Assembly (NCBI GenBank): GCA_010015655.1
Contig: ML976686.1
Coordinates: 160,190-224,189 of the forward strand
Origin: Bimuria novae-zelandiae CBS 107.79
Taxonomy: Eukaryota; Ascomycota; Dothideomycetes; Pleosporales; Didymosphaeriaceae
Reading direction: 5' to 3'
Length of the DNA: 64,000 bases
Below, in pieces: positions 45,686 to 57,240 of this stretch. Position numbers and translations under genes: made by a program. The notes below the pieces were generated by a model. It was not told the DNA's origin. It made no database searches and saw only the letters and a program-made list of their open reading frames with translations. Each line of letters begins with the position of its first letter. Positions within the stretch are counted from its first letter, which is position 1.

Positions 45686-47585
45686 TAGAACATCCTCCTG
45701 TAGCCCCTGACGGCTTGGCGGATGCCATGCAGGAAATCACCCTAAGTCATGGTACGACCAAGTAGTCAATACATCTTATTTCATCTCTAGACCTCTCTGC
45801 AATGAACTCATATGGTGCAATATAGTCTTTCCGCCTCGCCAAACTTAAATCGCTAGAAGTCCATTTTGTTACGAACCATTAAGATTTTCGATATTTGTCA
45901 TTCTTGTGGCCACTGGCCAGCAAAAATGCGCGTCATGATCTGGGCCCGAAAGTACGAATACATTGAGGTGGGCCAACTGCATACAGTTAACCGTCTCTAG
46001 AATGTTTCCGCGGCCTTTGCAAACGCCATTACCGACTTTACATTCCGGAACGAACGGCTGAGTTTTTCGCGAACTGTTGTTCGTCGCCACGCACCGATCT
46101 CGGATATCCTCTTTAGCGAGAACATGAACTGGTCGCTTGAGTGCCAATCGTTTAGTTCTCGGTGGACTGAGCAGATAGCGAACCGCGTATTACTTTTGGC
46201 TATGACACTGCATCACAACCGGAATTGATCCATTCGTTCCACGGAACTGTTCAATCGAATCCGGAGCTGCCGAATCTGGGAAAATAAGAAGACGCTCACG
46301 CTCCGAATTGGGAATAGCTGTCGTGCGACCTTGAAGGTGAATTGCCGCATAACGTGTGTGGGATTGAACTCCTGCCACAATTCCCAGCCAGAAGGTTAGG
46401 GTTCCGATTTCGTGGATTATTGACAAATCATCGTCTTATCCAGACATATGCAGGATGACGGAGTCTTTTGATAGGGAGTTGCGGCTCTATTTCTCGTCCC
46501 GCTTTGGTGAATTTATCTCCGCACCCTTATCGGACCAATCGTGTGTTCCGCGAGTAACCCTAGAAAACCTGGGGTTGAGGCCGCGCTAATCTCAGAACGG
46601 ACGCAGAATTGCAAAACGTGCAGACGAAGACGCTTGAATTTTGTCGCGTGGGTCCCATATTGATTGTTCTAGAAGCGTAGTTGCAGTACGACGCCGAGTT
46701 AAAGTGGGCAAGCAATAGAAAATACTACTTCTCCGCTGATTTTCACTTCTCGTTATCTCTTTCCCACGACACGTCAACATTATTATTGACAATCGACTTA
46801 CACAATGACGTCTACATTCTTGTTACACGGAACAAACTGCAGGGGCTCGACCGGCATTTTCTTTGGGAAGTCCAGAACCGCTTAGCTGGTTTCAGGGGTT
46901 TGGATACCTAGCTGCCGTAAGGCACGTGACCAGATAACGCAAAGTGCACCTATTGGACAAGCAATTATTCGTCGTCAACGGGCGTGCGGTGGCTTCGCCA
47001 GCATCTACAATCGACTCTCCGGATCTTATTGACTGTTTAATCGAACGTAGAACCTACGACCATACGGTTATTCCAATTTGATGGCTCGCGGCCGAAAACT
47101 GTCCAGGTGGTTATAAGGGGAAAGTGGTTATTCACTTCTACCCGCGGGAGTGGACGTCACATGCAAATGGTATGCGTCGAGTTGTATGAACGCTCTTCGA
47201 AGTATGGGTAAACAGATGACAAGTGAATGCATCTCGTCGCCGGTTATCTGGGACTGAACTTGTACTATGCCGACAAAGCGTTTTGCAGTGCAGGTCGCAC
47301 ATAATCTCGTGGCGTCGGTGTTGGTACGACCTTGCGCTAAGGTTTTACTCTTATCTCGCATGGTGATCAGACCTTTCCTAGCTCAGTGGGGGACACAGCT
47401 AAGCCTTGCCATATGAATGACATGGATGTATAGTTATATGTTCAACATCGTCGGCAGGGCAATTTCTTTCACGGGGAGCCAACCTTCAGACACTGCAACA
47501 ACCGTTCACGGGATATTTTTTTTTCTTCGTCTCTCTCTTTATGTATATATGGGAAAGGTCTTGCCGACCATCGACAACTGACGCC
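45686..47585. other. Intergenic, 1.9 kb, no supported gene
   Basis: Normal composition. No coding pattern, splice-joined frame or inverted repeat stands out. The last ~100 bases are probably the leader of the MFS gene. Confidence 0.4.
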
Positions 47586-49317
47586 ATGGATGAGATAGAG
47601 AGCAAGAAAGAGGCCGGGGTATCTACGCCTACCAAAGACGCGCCAGATTCAGGCCATGGCGAAGTTTTTCTTTCGGATACTGACATATTGCGCCATCCGC
47701 AAGCCGTGGACGATGCATTGGACCCTCTCAACTGGTCCAGCTTTCAGAAGCACACAATTTTGGCGATCGTCATGTCACTGTAAGCTTGCTATTAAAGGCC
47801 GCTGAGGCGCGCGACTGACTCCTGAAGGTATTTCATGTTCACTTACATCACCACCACAACTGTCCCTTCGTTTCCAGAACTCCAGGAGCAATACGGTCTG
47901 AGCGCTGAGGAAGTCAATTGGACCGTTGCTGTGCCAGCCTTAGGTCTCGCTCTCGGTCCCTTGTTTTGGTCCTCCTTCGCAGATATCATCGGTCGACGAG
48001 TTATTTTCATCAGCGGTACGGTCGTTGCATTAGCCGCTAGCATCGGTGCAGCACTGGCGCCAACATACAATGGATACATGGCGGCGCGCTTCTTCCAGGG
48101 GTTTGGAGTCAGCCCGGCGGCAACTGTTGGCCTCGCGATAATCAACGACATCTTTTTCGAACACCAACGTGGACAAAAGATGGGCTTGTGGGTGCTTGCT
48201 ATCGACCTTGGCCTCCTTGTTGGTCCTTTGATCGGAGGATTCATAGGTCTTGTCAGCCACCAATGGATTCAATGGCTGTGTGTGATCTTGTTTGGCGCCA
48301 TCTTAGCCGCGGAGATTGCGTTCCTACCCGAAACGCTTTATCCGCGCAACTATATGCTGGCTCAACAAGAGGCTCGGAAGGGAGCTATTCCCATTGACGA
48401 CGAAAAGGCAACTGGAGTGGCGGGCGAAGTTGGTACAGCAGATTCGCCACGCACGAAGGAACTCGCGTTTGTAAACGTCAAAACTATGCCGTCCATAAAG
48501 CACCCCAGGCCTTGGGCTTCTTTGCTAAGGTTTCTCATGATGTTCAAGTTCTTCGCTATACCAATCATAACCATGGTATTTTGCTATGGCTGGTACTGGT
48601 GGATTCTGGCCGTCATTACGATGTTCCCGGTGGCCTACGCGCAATACTCACCGCAGATTCAAGGACTTCTCTTTTTAGGGATGATCATCGGCACCTTGAT
48701 CTCGGAGTTGTTCTTCTCGGGTGCGCTGAGCGACAAGATCGTACTCAGAGATGCCAAGGCCAACAACGGAATCCGGACGGCGGAAAGTAGGCTTTGGTTG
48801 GCGTACCCAGCAGCATTGCTCACGAGCGGTAAGATGCTCAGCCTTTTGTTGAGCTTTGCTAATGAATATGACCAGTTGGACTTATCGTGTGGGGCATCAG
48901 CATAGACCGAGAATATCATTGGATGGTGGGGCAAGTCGCGACAGCGCTATGTAAGTGTCTCCCTGTCAACATGTATGTCTGTAAGCATGAAAAGAGAGGC
49001 TAACCGAAGCATTAGTTGCCGCTGGAGTGCAAATGGGCAACACCGTGACAACCTCCTACATTGTCGATTGCTATTCCTTGCAAGCTATGTCCATTGTCAC
49101 CTTCTACTCGGTGCATCTTAACCTGAGCGCATTTATTAGCCCTTTCTTCATCGTTCCGTGGGTGGACGCAAGCGGCTTTGCATGGACATTTGCCGGACAG
49201 GGTATCATTGTCTTTTTCTTCTGCGTCCCTGTCTTTGCCCTTGTTCACATCTTTGGGGCTCGTATCAGGAACAGGAGTGGGATACCAAACTGGGTCGATC
49301 CGGAGCACGATACGTGA
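47586..49317 (+). CDS. MFS transporter, DHA-type multidrug family
   Basis: Four exons (47586-47779, 47828-48828, 48876-48950, 49016-49317) and introns of 48, 47 and 65 nt with standard sites give 523 residues. The start at 47586 has the context gccATGg; an upstream ATG at 47541 is in frame but weaker. A soluble N-terminus ends with DPLNWSSFQK, typical of fungal DHA drug:H+ antiporters. The first helices are followed by the signature FADIIGRRVIFISG. A central loop with HPRPWASLLRF separates the two six-helix halves. The last exons carry IVWGISIDREYHWMVGQ and MGNTVTTSYIVDCY, the usual fungal C-terminal helices. Probable plasma-membrane exporter of small organic compounds; substrate unknown. Confidence 0.92.
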
Positions 49318-50814
49318 GTTCGGTCCCTCTCAGACTAGATAGATCCATCGCGAGGCTCGCAGTTATGAGCTTTTTCCCATCTCAACTACCAATTCATTGA
49401 TGCTCTTCCTTCCTTGAATAGTTCATGAATTCTGGAGCCAGGTACTTTCTCGAAATTGTGGATGCCAGGATCTTCTTTCCCACCGAGTTGATGTTGAGAG
49501 CCCGTGGGGCACCCGCTGGCTAGGGAACCATAAAACCATGCTGCTGAACAACGCACGCTTGGTGACTGGACGTCTTCCTTCCTAGCAATCTTCTTCGATT
49601 TGATCACAGCCCAATCCACCTAAAAGCCTTTTTTCCAGGTCGCTTCACTTCTTCGTCTTTGTTATATGCGGTCGTACTTGTCCGGTCTCCCATCTACGCA
49701 TGTGTGAGACTTTTGTTCATTGCGTATACACACAACTGAGTTCCCTTATTGCGTCAACACCCCTCGAAGGAAATCCAGGTGTGGTTCTTATTACTGAACG
49801 CATGCGTGAGTACATCTCTATCGGCTCATCCTGCTCGAGGATATTGTCCGCATCCGACTCTTCCTTTGCGGCTTTGAATCTGGGGAGCAGTTGAAGGTTC
49901 TCTTCGCGACCTTGACACTATCGGCCTCCCATTCTGGGTTGGCAACCACAAAGAGAAAAGTCCATGCAAATTAGCTAGGTCGCTCAGAAGAGGCATGCAT
50001 AGTGTGTAGCCACGTGACTTACGTCAGAGGTGGTGTGTGTAGAAGGTTCCATATAGGAGCACGGACCACTGACTTCAAGATAAAGCTCTCGACTACTACT
50101 TTCTTTCTCGACAGACTCCTCACTCATTTCTGCAGATAACAATATAGCTTGTCGATTGATTGCCTGCCAGCCTGCTAGGCTACATAGTGCTCCACCGTGT
50201 GCAGCTGTCCATTTCGGTGACCTCTCACTCACTTCGTAATAACAATCGTCCACGGGTAGATCAGACTCTCACGTGTTTAAAAATTGCCGCCCCAGAAGGC
50301 CGCATGGAATCATTGTATGGCCTACCACTGTCATCGCCAGACCGCGTGAACATTTCCGGCTTCTGATCCGTCTCCCGATGGTCACGGTGCATTTCACAAT
50401 TGCCGAGGAGTGTATCGATTTGGTACCTTGATATGAAATTTTTCTGGGCAGAAAAAAGGCGAAATGGATGAAGTGAACAGGCGCACCTTTTGTTCTTGGG
50501 AGTTGATCGCGCTAAAGCGCGTCACGTGGAAGCGTGACCACCTGCACAACGCGGCGAGGCTTTACACAAGACCGTGGGAAGCGAAGAAGTCAAAGTAAAA
50601 CGAGTTGCTCTATTTCGCTGTGACAGCGCCTCAGCTTCAAAAGAAGCCATACTGTCGCGGTAGGTAAGCTCTCTCTGGCCCTATACCTGTATGCCCGCCG
50701 CCTTTGGCAAACAAACACAAATTGCGGTTGAGCGCGCCGGAGTGCTCTGACCACCCGTTTCACAAATACTGGAAATATTAATCTCGACGTCGTTCGCAGT
50801 GTGTTCGCAGTGTT
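49318..50814. other. Intergenic, 1.5 kb, no supported gene
   Basis: Normal composition with no supported frame. Contains promoter space for the gene at 50815. Confidence 0.4.
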
Positions 50815-51742
50815 ATGCATTACCTAGGAATAACACTACACAAGTTCAGCATGTTCAACCCGCGACCGCGCAAGACCTCGATCCCTATTCACTTTCACTT
50901 CGCACACTCAAAACGATCAACACCTTCACCAAACGACATCGCTTGTGATTCTGCCGCGCCTGTTCTGCCCAAAAAGCGTCCCACGTCCATTCTCATTCCC
51001 CACGATACACCAGATCATCAGAGGCTTCCGACCGTGACGCAGCCGGAGTGGACGCCCGTCGAGATCGCCAATTTCCCACCCCATCTGCGGCGAGCGGATC
51101 TGCTCGACCTCCTGCGGGATTTTACTATTTCGCCCAGCTTCAACTTCCCGGATACACCGCGATTCACACGTCCCTTCCGAACGACGGTCCTGGTGGCTGG
51201 ACTCAAGGAGGCAATGCGGATGGTGAAGGAGCTGGACAAGAATAGCGTGGCTGGGCGCGAGATTTCAGTCAAGATGGCCGTCGAAGCCGAGCAGCAAGTT
51301 CATCAGCGCGATCCAGAGGAGGGCATTCAAGACGTGGCAGAGGAGCTGAAGAACAACATCATCAGTGAGTATACTGGGTTCTACACACTCAACAAAGCTA
51401 AAGCAAGCAGACACCGCCCGTATATACTACCCAGATCTCTCCGACGCGATTCTCGTAGTTCGCGAGCTCGTCAACAATGGAGGTTACTACGCGTTCCTCC
51501 AGCAGCGTGTCCCAGTCACGATTCACAGCGATCCGAACGCACACTCTCTGGGTGCTCAGAACATCGGCGATTGGGAGTTTGTTGCAGGTGCCGCAGCAGA
51601 CTCCGGCATGGCACATGATCAGCGTGTTCCGCGCCTCAAGGTGCTCAAGAGTCTACAAGAGCAGGTAGAGATGCAGGGCGTGCTCAGCAAGATCTGGGGT
51701 AAATGGGGCGGAAGTAAGCTGTTGGTAGGCAATGCACTATGA
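50815..51742 (+). CDS. Conserved-looking protein of unknown function
   Basis: Exons 50815-51364 and 51411-51742 with a 46-nt intron (GTGAGT...GCAG) give 293 residues; a second in-frame ATG at 50851 (MFNPRPRKTS) may be the true start (281 residues). The middle (about 80-170) has an alternating pattern, IANFPPHLRRADLLDLLRDF then RTTVLVAGLKEAMRMVKEL, reminiscent of an RRM-like fold but without RNP motifs. The C-terminal part includes YYPDLSDAILVVRELV and a basic tail. No signal peptide or membrane segment. I do not recognise the family; the gene model is supported by the in-frame splice. Confidence 0.65.
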
Positions 51743-52130
51743 AAGGAAAGATTTTCTCCCGTTGTTTCATGGATGATTTTCACGCATGGGGAGTCCCTAG
51801 GACACCGCAAAGCGGATCGACGACAAGCGAGAAAAGATGATTGAAATGGTATAGAAGAATCATTCGCTCCAGTCTTGGATATGCTAAGGTGCAACGGCTA
51901 GCACAGGAAATTGTTGCGTTGGCTCTAGCAGGCACATGGTCTTGTGCTGGAAAGTATTTTTCACGAAGCGATGTTTACGCTTCAATGACTGTATCATTGT
52001 AGGATAATTGCGGTAATCAGGAAGTTACTTCGTATAGATATTCTAGCCCTCGTGGCTTTTCTTGATTCCATCACTGAACTCCTAATCAAGAATGTTCTCC
52101 CGCGTGCCCTAAGTATTTTGACTTCCAGGT
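51743..52130. other. Intergenic, nothing recognised
   Basis: 388 bases of normal composition between the unknown gene and a kinase remnant. Confidence 0.4.
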
Positions 52131-52776
52131 TTAGCATTTGCAGCGGCTAACAGCTTCCTGCGCCATTACGCGGATTGTGTTCGACGCTGAGGAAGCCTTC
52201 TCCAGAAGGTCCTCAATCTCGGCCTTGTCATGTTCAGATCTATTGTCCCAGCTTTGTATAACATAGTCTCCATGTTGCTCACAGCAGTCTCGGTATCCTC
52301 CAGTATAGTTCCCTGAGCGTCGAGCGCTATGTATTGAGTTCACAAAGCTATTCCAGCGAGCGCACTGAAGTTAGAAGTTGGTCGATGGTGCAACCCATGA
52401 CGGTGTGAGTGCTAATCCACTTCGGGTCCTCTCCCATCCCAGAACAATCGAAGTCAACTAAGCGTTAAAAGTGGTGGCGTACGGGATCGGGTACCGCTTT
52501 CAGCAGTTGTAGAGCTTTGACTTCTCTCTCAAGAGTATCTCTTCTCCGCTTGGATGATATCTTCAAGGCGTAGAGCGTAGCAGAGCCGTCCGCTCTAACT
52601 GTACCAGGTCGGACACATAGCCAAACGTCTGCTGATTCACCGCTTCCGGCCAGACTTATTGGCTTATAAGCTCCTTCCGTAAATGTTACAATGTCTTCCA
52701 TCTTCAGCCATCTTGCTATGTCAGCTCTGGATGCAGACATCAAGGGCTTAACTCTGGTCAGGTTGAGTATACCCAT
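52131..52776 (-). pseudogene. Protein kinase N-lobe remnant
   Basis: The ATG at 52776 opens 103 codons with a kinase N-lobe: glycine loop LAGSGESADVW (42-52), the ATP-anchoring Lys in YALK (K72) and the helix-C Glu in REVKALQLL (E84). After a TAA the same frame continues with LVDFDCSGMGEDPKW, then breaks. A different frame down to 52131 gives an acidic helical tail (EIEDLLEKASS). The catalytic HRD and DFG motifs are missing, so this is a broken, shortened kinase gene. It lies 0.25 kb from the mariner element, so decay may be linked to transposon activity. Confidence 0.6.
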
Positions 52777-53260
52777 TATATCTTTGGTATGTATGGCTTA
52801 GGAATGATATCATTAAGTATGGTCACAATGTGCAGGTTGCCCTTGTGACCCTGCGCGTATTTGGCCTAGCGTGCGGCAGTGGGTTGATTGGAGATCAGTG
52901 TCGGCGTGCAGAGTGCTCCAGTGTTAGAAGATCCAGGAGGATAATTAATATATACTAAGCTGAAGTGAAAACATACGAACATTTCACAGAGATGCACGAG
53001 CATCACGTTGAGATACAGTCACTCCGCAGTAGTCTGGTGCGCCAAGGTGATCGGCGTCAGTTTCGCGAAGCGACTCCCCCACCAAAACAACCTATAAAGT
53101 ATCGAAAAGTAGGCTAAATTTAATAATTCTTAGTAGTAACTAGTAAATTAATGCTTAATACTTTGTTTAGTAACTATTTACGTGCATGCAGGCAGCGATT
53201 CTATTTAGTATACTTAATATAAGACAACGTATAAGGCGCGTTAGGATTCTTTACTAGTAT

Positions 53261-53548
53261 TATCGTTTTGGAAATACCTGCTCGACCCACAGAGCCAGCC
53301 AGTCATCGTCAATCCTTCCTTTTCTTGTATTTTCTTGAACGCAAAAAACTTAAATCTTCTAAAAAATTTAAGGGGGGTACTTATAACTCTATAGAAGCCC
53401 TTTATCTACTTTTAGTATATTATTATCCAAAGTTCCTTGTGTGGTGGAGAGAAAAGCGAAAAAAAGGAGACCAGAACAGAAAATACGCGCAGTCTGATGA
53501 GAAATACGCCTTAAGTGGGTCGAGCAGGTATTTCCAGAATCACCGATA
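53261..53548. mobile_element. 284-bp MITE, copy 1
   Basis: TA-flanked element (TA at 53261-53262 and 53547-53548) with ~30-bp imperfect inverted ends (tggaaatacctgctcgaccc). It is identical to 56733-57020 except for one base (ttttgg against tttcgg near the left end). No protein. Confidence 0.88.
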
Positions 53549-55657
53549 ACGTGTCCGTGCACCCAATGCACGGATTCAGCCAATGCACGCCGAACACCAT
53601 AAACGCTCTATTAGAAATAAGGCTGCAGAACCACCCACAAACAATATTATTATAAGATTTTCTACTAGGATAGTAAATCGATAGCTACGATTCATTTACA
53701 CTATTTAAATCTATCTAGAAGCTTAACGTCGCGGCCACTCCGTGTGGATTTGGTTAGGGCAGCAGATGCGCCCTTTGAGGCCTCCCTAACATCCGTAGCA
53801 TCAACAACACGTTTCTAACGCTTTCTGCTCTGTGGAGATGGCTGAGAAGCTTTTCTCTTACTCCTTTAGGATAGTTGTAGAGCCTTTTTAGCGTTATTGG
53901 CAGACTTCTGGGTAGTGCGCTAAGCTGCCTTTTCAGCTCTCTCCTTCTCCTTTGCCTTCTTTGCTACCTCTCTCGCTGCACGCTTTTCTTGCTAGATTTT
54001 CTCCTTATATAGCTTAGCTGCCTTCTTTAGCTCTACTATTTCTACTTTTTAAAGCTACTGCTACTTATCCTCTTGCTCCTTAATTAATTAACAATAACGT
54101 GCCTCCCTTACTTTCCTTAGTGACTATAAGATAGCCCTACTATAATACTCCTAGCGCTGTTAAAGGTCTAGAGCTTTACTCTTCTTATTACGCTTCTTTT
54201 TAATAGATAGCGCCTGCCTAAGCCCATCGTTGTCATGCTTAAGCAGCTCATTTTTAACAGATAGGTAGTGGAGTAATTAACGAAGCTTTTATGTATCCTT
54301 GCTACTTTAATCACTCACTGCAGAGCGTACAAGCCTATCTATCTTTCTCTAGTCATGATCGCTAAGCCCTGATGAGGAGCTATTGCCTGATTCTTGATCC
54401 TAGGTGAACCTATTAAGGATAGGGTCAGGATTAGGTGGCGATATACCTGTGGCTCTAAAAGAGCTAAGGATAGTTAATTCCTTAAAAGAGGCCTTCCACG
54501 CATTCTAGAATAGGGGAAAGAAGTCGCCTTTAGTAATAGAAGCTAGGCCCTAGCTTCTATAAAGGTATCTTAATAGCTCTGCTAAGTAGGCTGTTAATAG
54601 AGGCTTAAACATCGCAATATTAAGTAGCTAAAGTGTATAAGTTAAATAAGGAGGCAGGACAGCAAGCAGGATCTTATTCTAATTATAGTAGTTAATAAAG
54701 TCTATAGTAACATAAGATCCGTAGCCGTCTATAATTAAAAGTTAATATAATCGTCAAGCCTTCTCTTTTACACAGCGATCAAACACCTGCTTAAGCCAGG
54801 CAAGCCCGATATCGTTGTTCGTCCAGCCAGAGGATAATAAGGTAATAAAGACTTCATGATATCCTGCCTTGATATCCTCTACCCAGCTTGATTAGATGTC
54901 CTTGTTGGCAGCCTCATAGATAAGGCTTGGCGGCAAAGCTGATCCATTAGCGCAGATACATGCTAGGAGCGTGATCCACGCGCGATTACCATCCTGGAGT
55001 GATGCCCTAACCTCCTTCTTCTCCTACATTCGTCTGCTGAATATCCTCTTTGTTCTACCAACGATACCGATCAGGACACCTTTTTTATCCATATTGTAGA
55101 TATGACGAGGATCTATGCGATATTGATCGATCTTGCTGTGTACAAGGTTGAAATAGAGGCGATATTTATCCACTGAATCAGCTTTGTGGCGATTGCTATC
55201 CATGCCGACGGTCCATTGCGAGATGAGATGAATGCTGTGTTGGTTGATAAAGCGGGTAACCCAGCTCTCGCTGACTGGCTCCTTTGCTATCGTCGAGGCA
55301 AAATTCTGTATCATCTCTCTAGTAGGAGGTATATGTCTCTCTGTGAGCCTTTTGATATATCGTACAAGCTCCTGCTCTTGCTGTGGGTTGAGCTTTCGCT
55401 GATTAATTGTGTTGGCTGCACGCGTCGCGGTAACACCTCGGTGCCTTCGTGAGAGTGTAGATCGATTAACACCATATCTGGTAGCAATTTCTGTATATGA
55501 AAAATCTTCTCCTGGTTCTCGCGATTCGATCTCATCTATCGCAGCTTGAATTGGATCCATATTGGTGGAGTTATCGCGTGTTGAAAGTAGGGAGTTTTGA
55601 CGCGTCGGATGTTCGGCGTGCATTGGCTGAATCCGTGCATTGGGTGCACGGACACGT
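53549..55657 (-). mobile_element. pogo/Fot1-like DNA transposon, complete ends
   Basis: About 49-bp terminal inverted repeats (acgtgtccgtgcacccaatg inward from 53549 and from 55657), with TA at 53547-53548 and 55658-55659. The left TA is also the right target duplication of MITE copy 1, so the insertion hit the exact edge of the MITE. 2109 bp with one transposase gene. Confidence 0.9.
53701..55560 (-). pseudogene. pogo/Fot1-type transposase, RIP-degraded C-terminal two-thirds
   Basis: The start at 55560 (MDPIQAAIDEIE) is chosen by match to the copy at 1-482; a further ATG at 55623 lies in the terminal repeat. The N-terminal ~178 codons, with both helix-turn-helix domains, are open and GC-normal. 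From 55024 on the same frame carries many stops at Gln, Arg or Trp codons (first TAG at 55024-55026). The DDE domain is readable: WTNNDIGLAWLKQVFDR, LLIIDGYGS (second Asp kept), and LLNIAMFKPL where LDVACFKPL is expected (third Asp to Asn). The tail is a Lys/Glu-rich coiled coil ending KSTRSGRDVKLLDRFK. Damage is strongly uneven along the gene. Confidence 0.85.
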
Positions 55658-56652
55658 TAGTCCTTTAAGGTAGTACAAAATCTCTCCTATTTATCCTTAC
55701 TAGTTCTAAATTTAGTTATATAGGGATAGCGATTCCTTATTTTATATTTAAGCTGCCACTAGAGGTGCTTAATAGGGTTAAGGTTAGGAAAATAAGGTAG
55801 GAAATTAATAGTCTAGATCTTATAATTAACTAAGAAGTCGCGCGTATAAATTACTGTATAAATCTAAGCGTTATCGTGCATAAATCGCTTACCTAATAAG
55901 TATAAGTTTAAGAGACCTTCTTCTAGTGTTTTAGTGTAGCTTTAAGTAGTATATCTATTACGCGGCGCTGTAGGGTCTCTCTATATAATAATAAGTAGTA
56001 ATCGCTAGGTACGCCCTCGAGAATTAATCTATATTAAAGCCCACACTATCTGTTAAGGTGGCTAACTAGTAAATTATTTAGAGATTATACGGCGCTCCTA
56101 CTTCTTATAGGGATACCTAAACACCTACTTAGCGTTGGCGCCGCGACCCTTTTAAATAGAGCACTTATTTAAGAACTAAAGAGGCGTTAAGCGCTAGTTA
56201 AAGTTTCTATGCTTATAGTAGAACTTAAGCTATAATTAGGTAGTAGCTTTATTAATTTTAGGCCTCCGCTTAGCTCTAAAGTTAGTAAGGCCTTGTTCCT
56301 TAAGTACTCTATATAGTGTATTATTAGAAACGTCCTTCCTAAGGTGCGCCTCCTTAGCGAGCTCTTAATAGGTAATCTTTAGCTTTTTTTATACTTATCG
56401 CAGTAGCGTTTATTTCTCTTAATAAGTAAGCTTAGGAGGCTGCCCACTGTAAGGGCGAGAGGTGTTATTACCTGTCTTATTATACCTCTTGATAGTGTCG
56501 CGTATGCACTTTGCTATATAGCGAAACTCGCGCGCCAGCTCTACTAGCGTTGCACTAGCCTCCGCCTTAGAGATAATACCTTCCCGTGCCTGCGCTATTA
56601 ATTTACCACCCGCGACGCGATTTGCGCTTATTTCTAAGCTAAAAGCTCTTAT
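55658..56652 (-). pseudogene. Tc1/mariner transposase, RIP-degraded
   Basis: One frame runs the whole length with only RIP-type stops. The initiator is now ATA (56652-56650). The helix-turn-helix reads LAREFRYIAKCIRDTIKRYN (~56490-56560). The catalytic triad reads FLNKCSI (Asp to Asn), FMHDNA (Asp kept) and NLNPIKHLW (Glu to Lys), so two of three acidic residues are lost. The 3' end meets the pogo insertion at 55657. Confidence 0.85.
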
Positions 56653-56732
56653 TTTGGTGGAGATAGAGAGGGTGGAAGTGGTTGAGGTGTTTGGCGCGCG
56701 CGCGTCGGGTTGACACTAGCGCACCAGACTAT

Positions 56733-57020
56733 TATCGTTTCGGAAATACCTGCTCGACCCACAGAGCCAGCCAGTCATCGTCAATCCTTCCTTTTCTTGT
56801 ATTTTCTTGAACGCAAAAAACTTAAATCTTCTAAAAAATTTAAGGGGGGTACTTATAACTCTATAGAAGCCCTTTATCTACTTTTAGTATATTATTATCC
56901 AAAGTTCCTTGTGTGGTGGAGAGAAAAGCGAAAAAAAGGAGACCAGAACAGAAAATACGCGCAGTCTGATGAGAAATACGCCTTAAGTGGGTCGAGCAGG
57001 TATTTCCAGAATCACCGATA
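56733..57020. mobile_element. 284-bp MITE, copy 2
   Basis: Same element as 53261-53548 with one base difference, flanked by TA at 56733-56734 and 57019-57020, and placed two bases outside the right TA of the mariner element. Confidence 0.88.
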
Positions 57021-57240
57021 ATGCGCTAGTACTGTAGTAATACGCGAAGCAATGCTCACACGGAAAACTGCTAGGATCAGGATTGGATCAGCTCAAACAT
57101 TACGCATAAGCAGAGGATGGTTAACGAAGTTCGCTCTTGTATATAAGAAGGCATAGAGTGATGCTCCACTAATTGGGGCACTGAGAAAGATGCGAAATGA
57201 GAAGTAGAAAATGAGCAGAAGATAAGATAAGGAAGAGAAA

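Larger units (their letters stand above)
53032..56729 (-). mobile_element. Tc1/mariner element carrying two nested insertions
   Basis: The ends read gtctggtgcgc inward from both sides (53032 and 56729), with TA at 53030-53031 and 56730-56731. The interior holds a MITE (53261-53548) and a pogo element (53549-55657). Subtracting both insertions and their TA duplications leaves 1301 bp, the usual size of an autonomous Tc1/mariner element. The transposase is on the minus strand. Confidence 0.85.
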
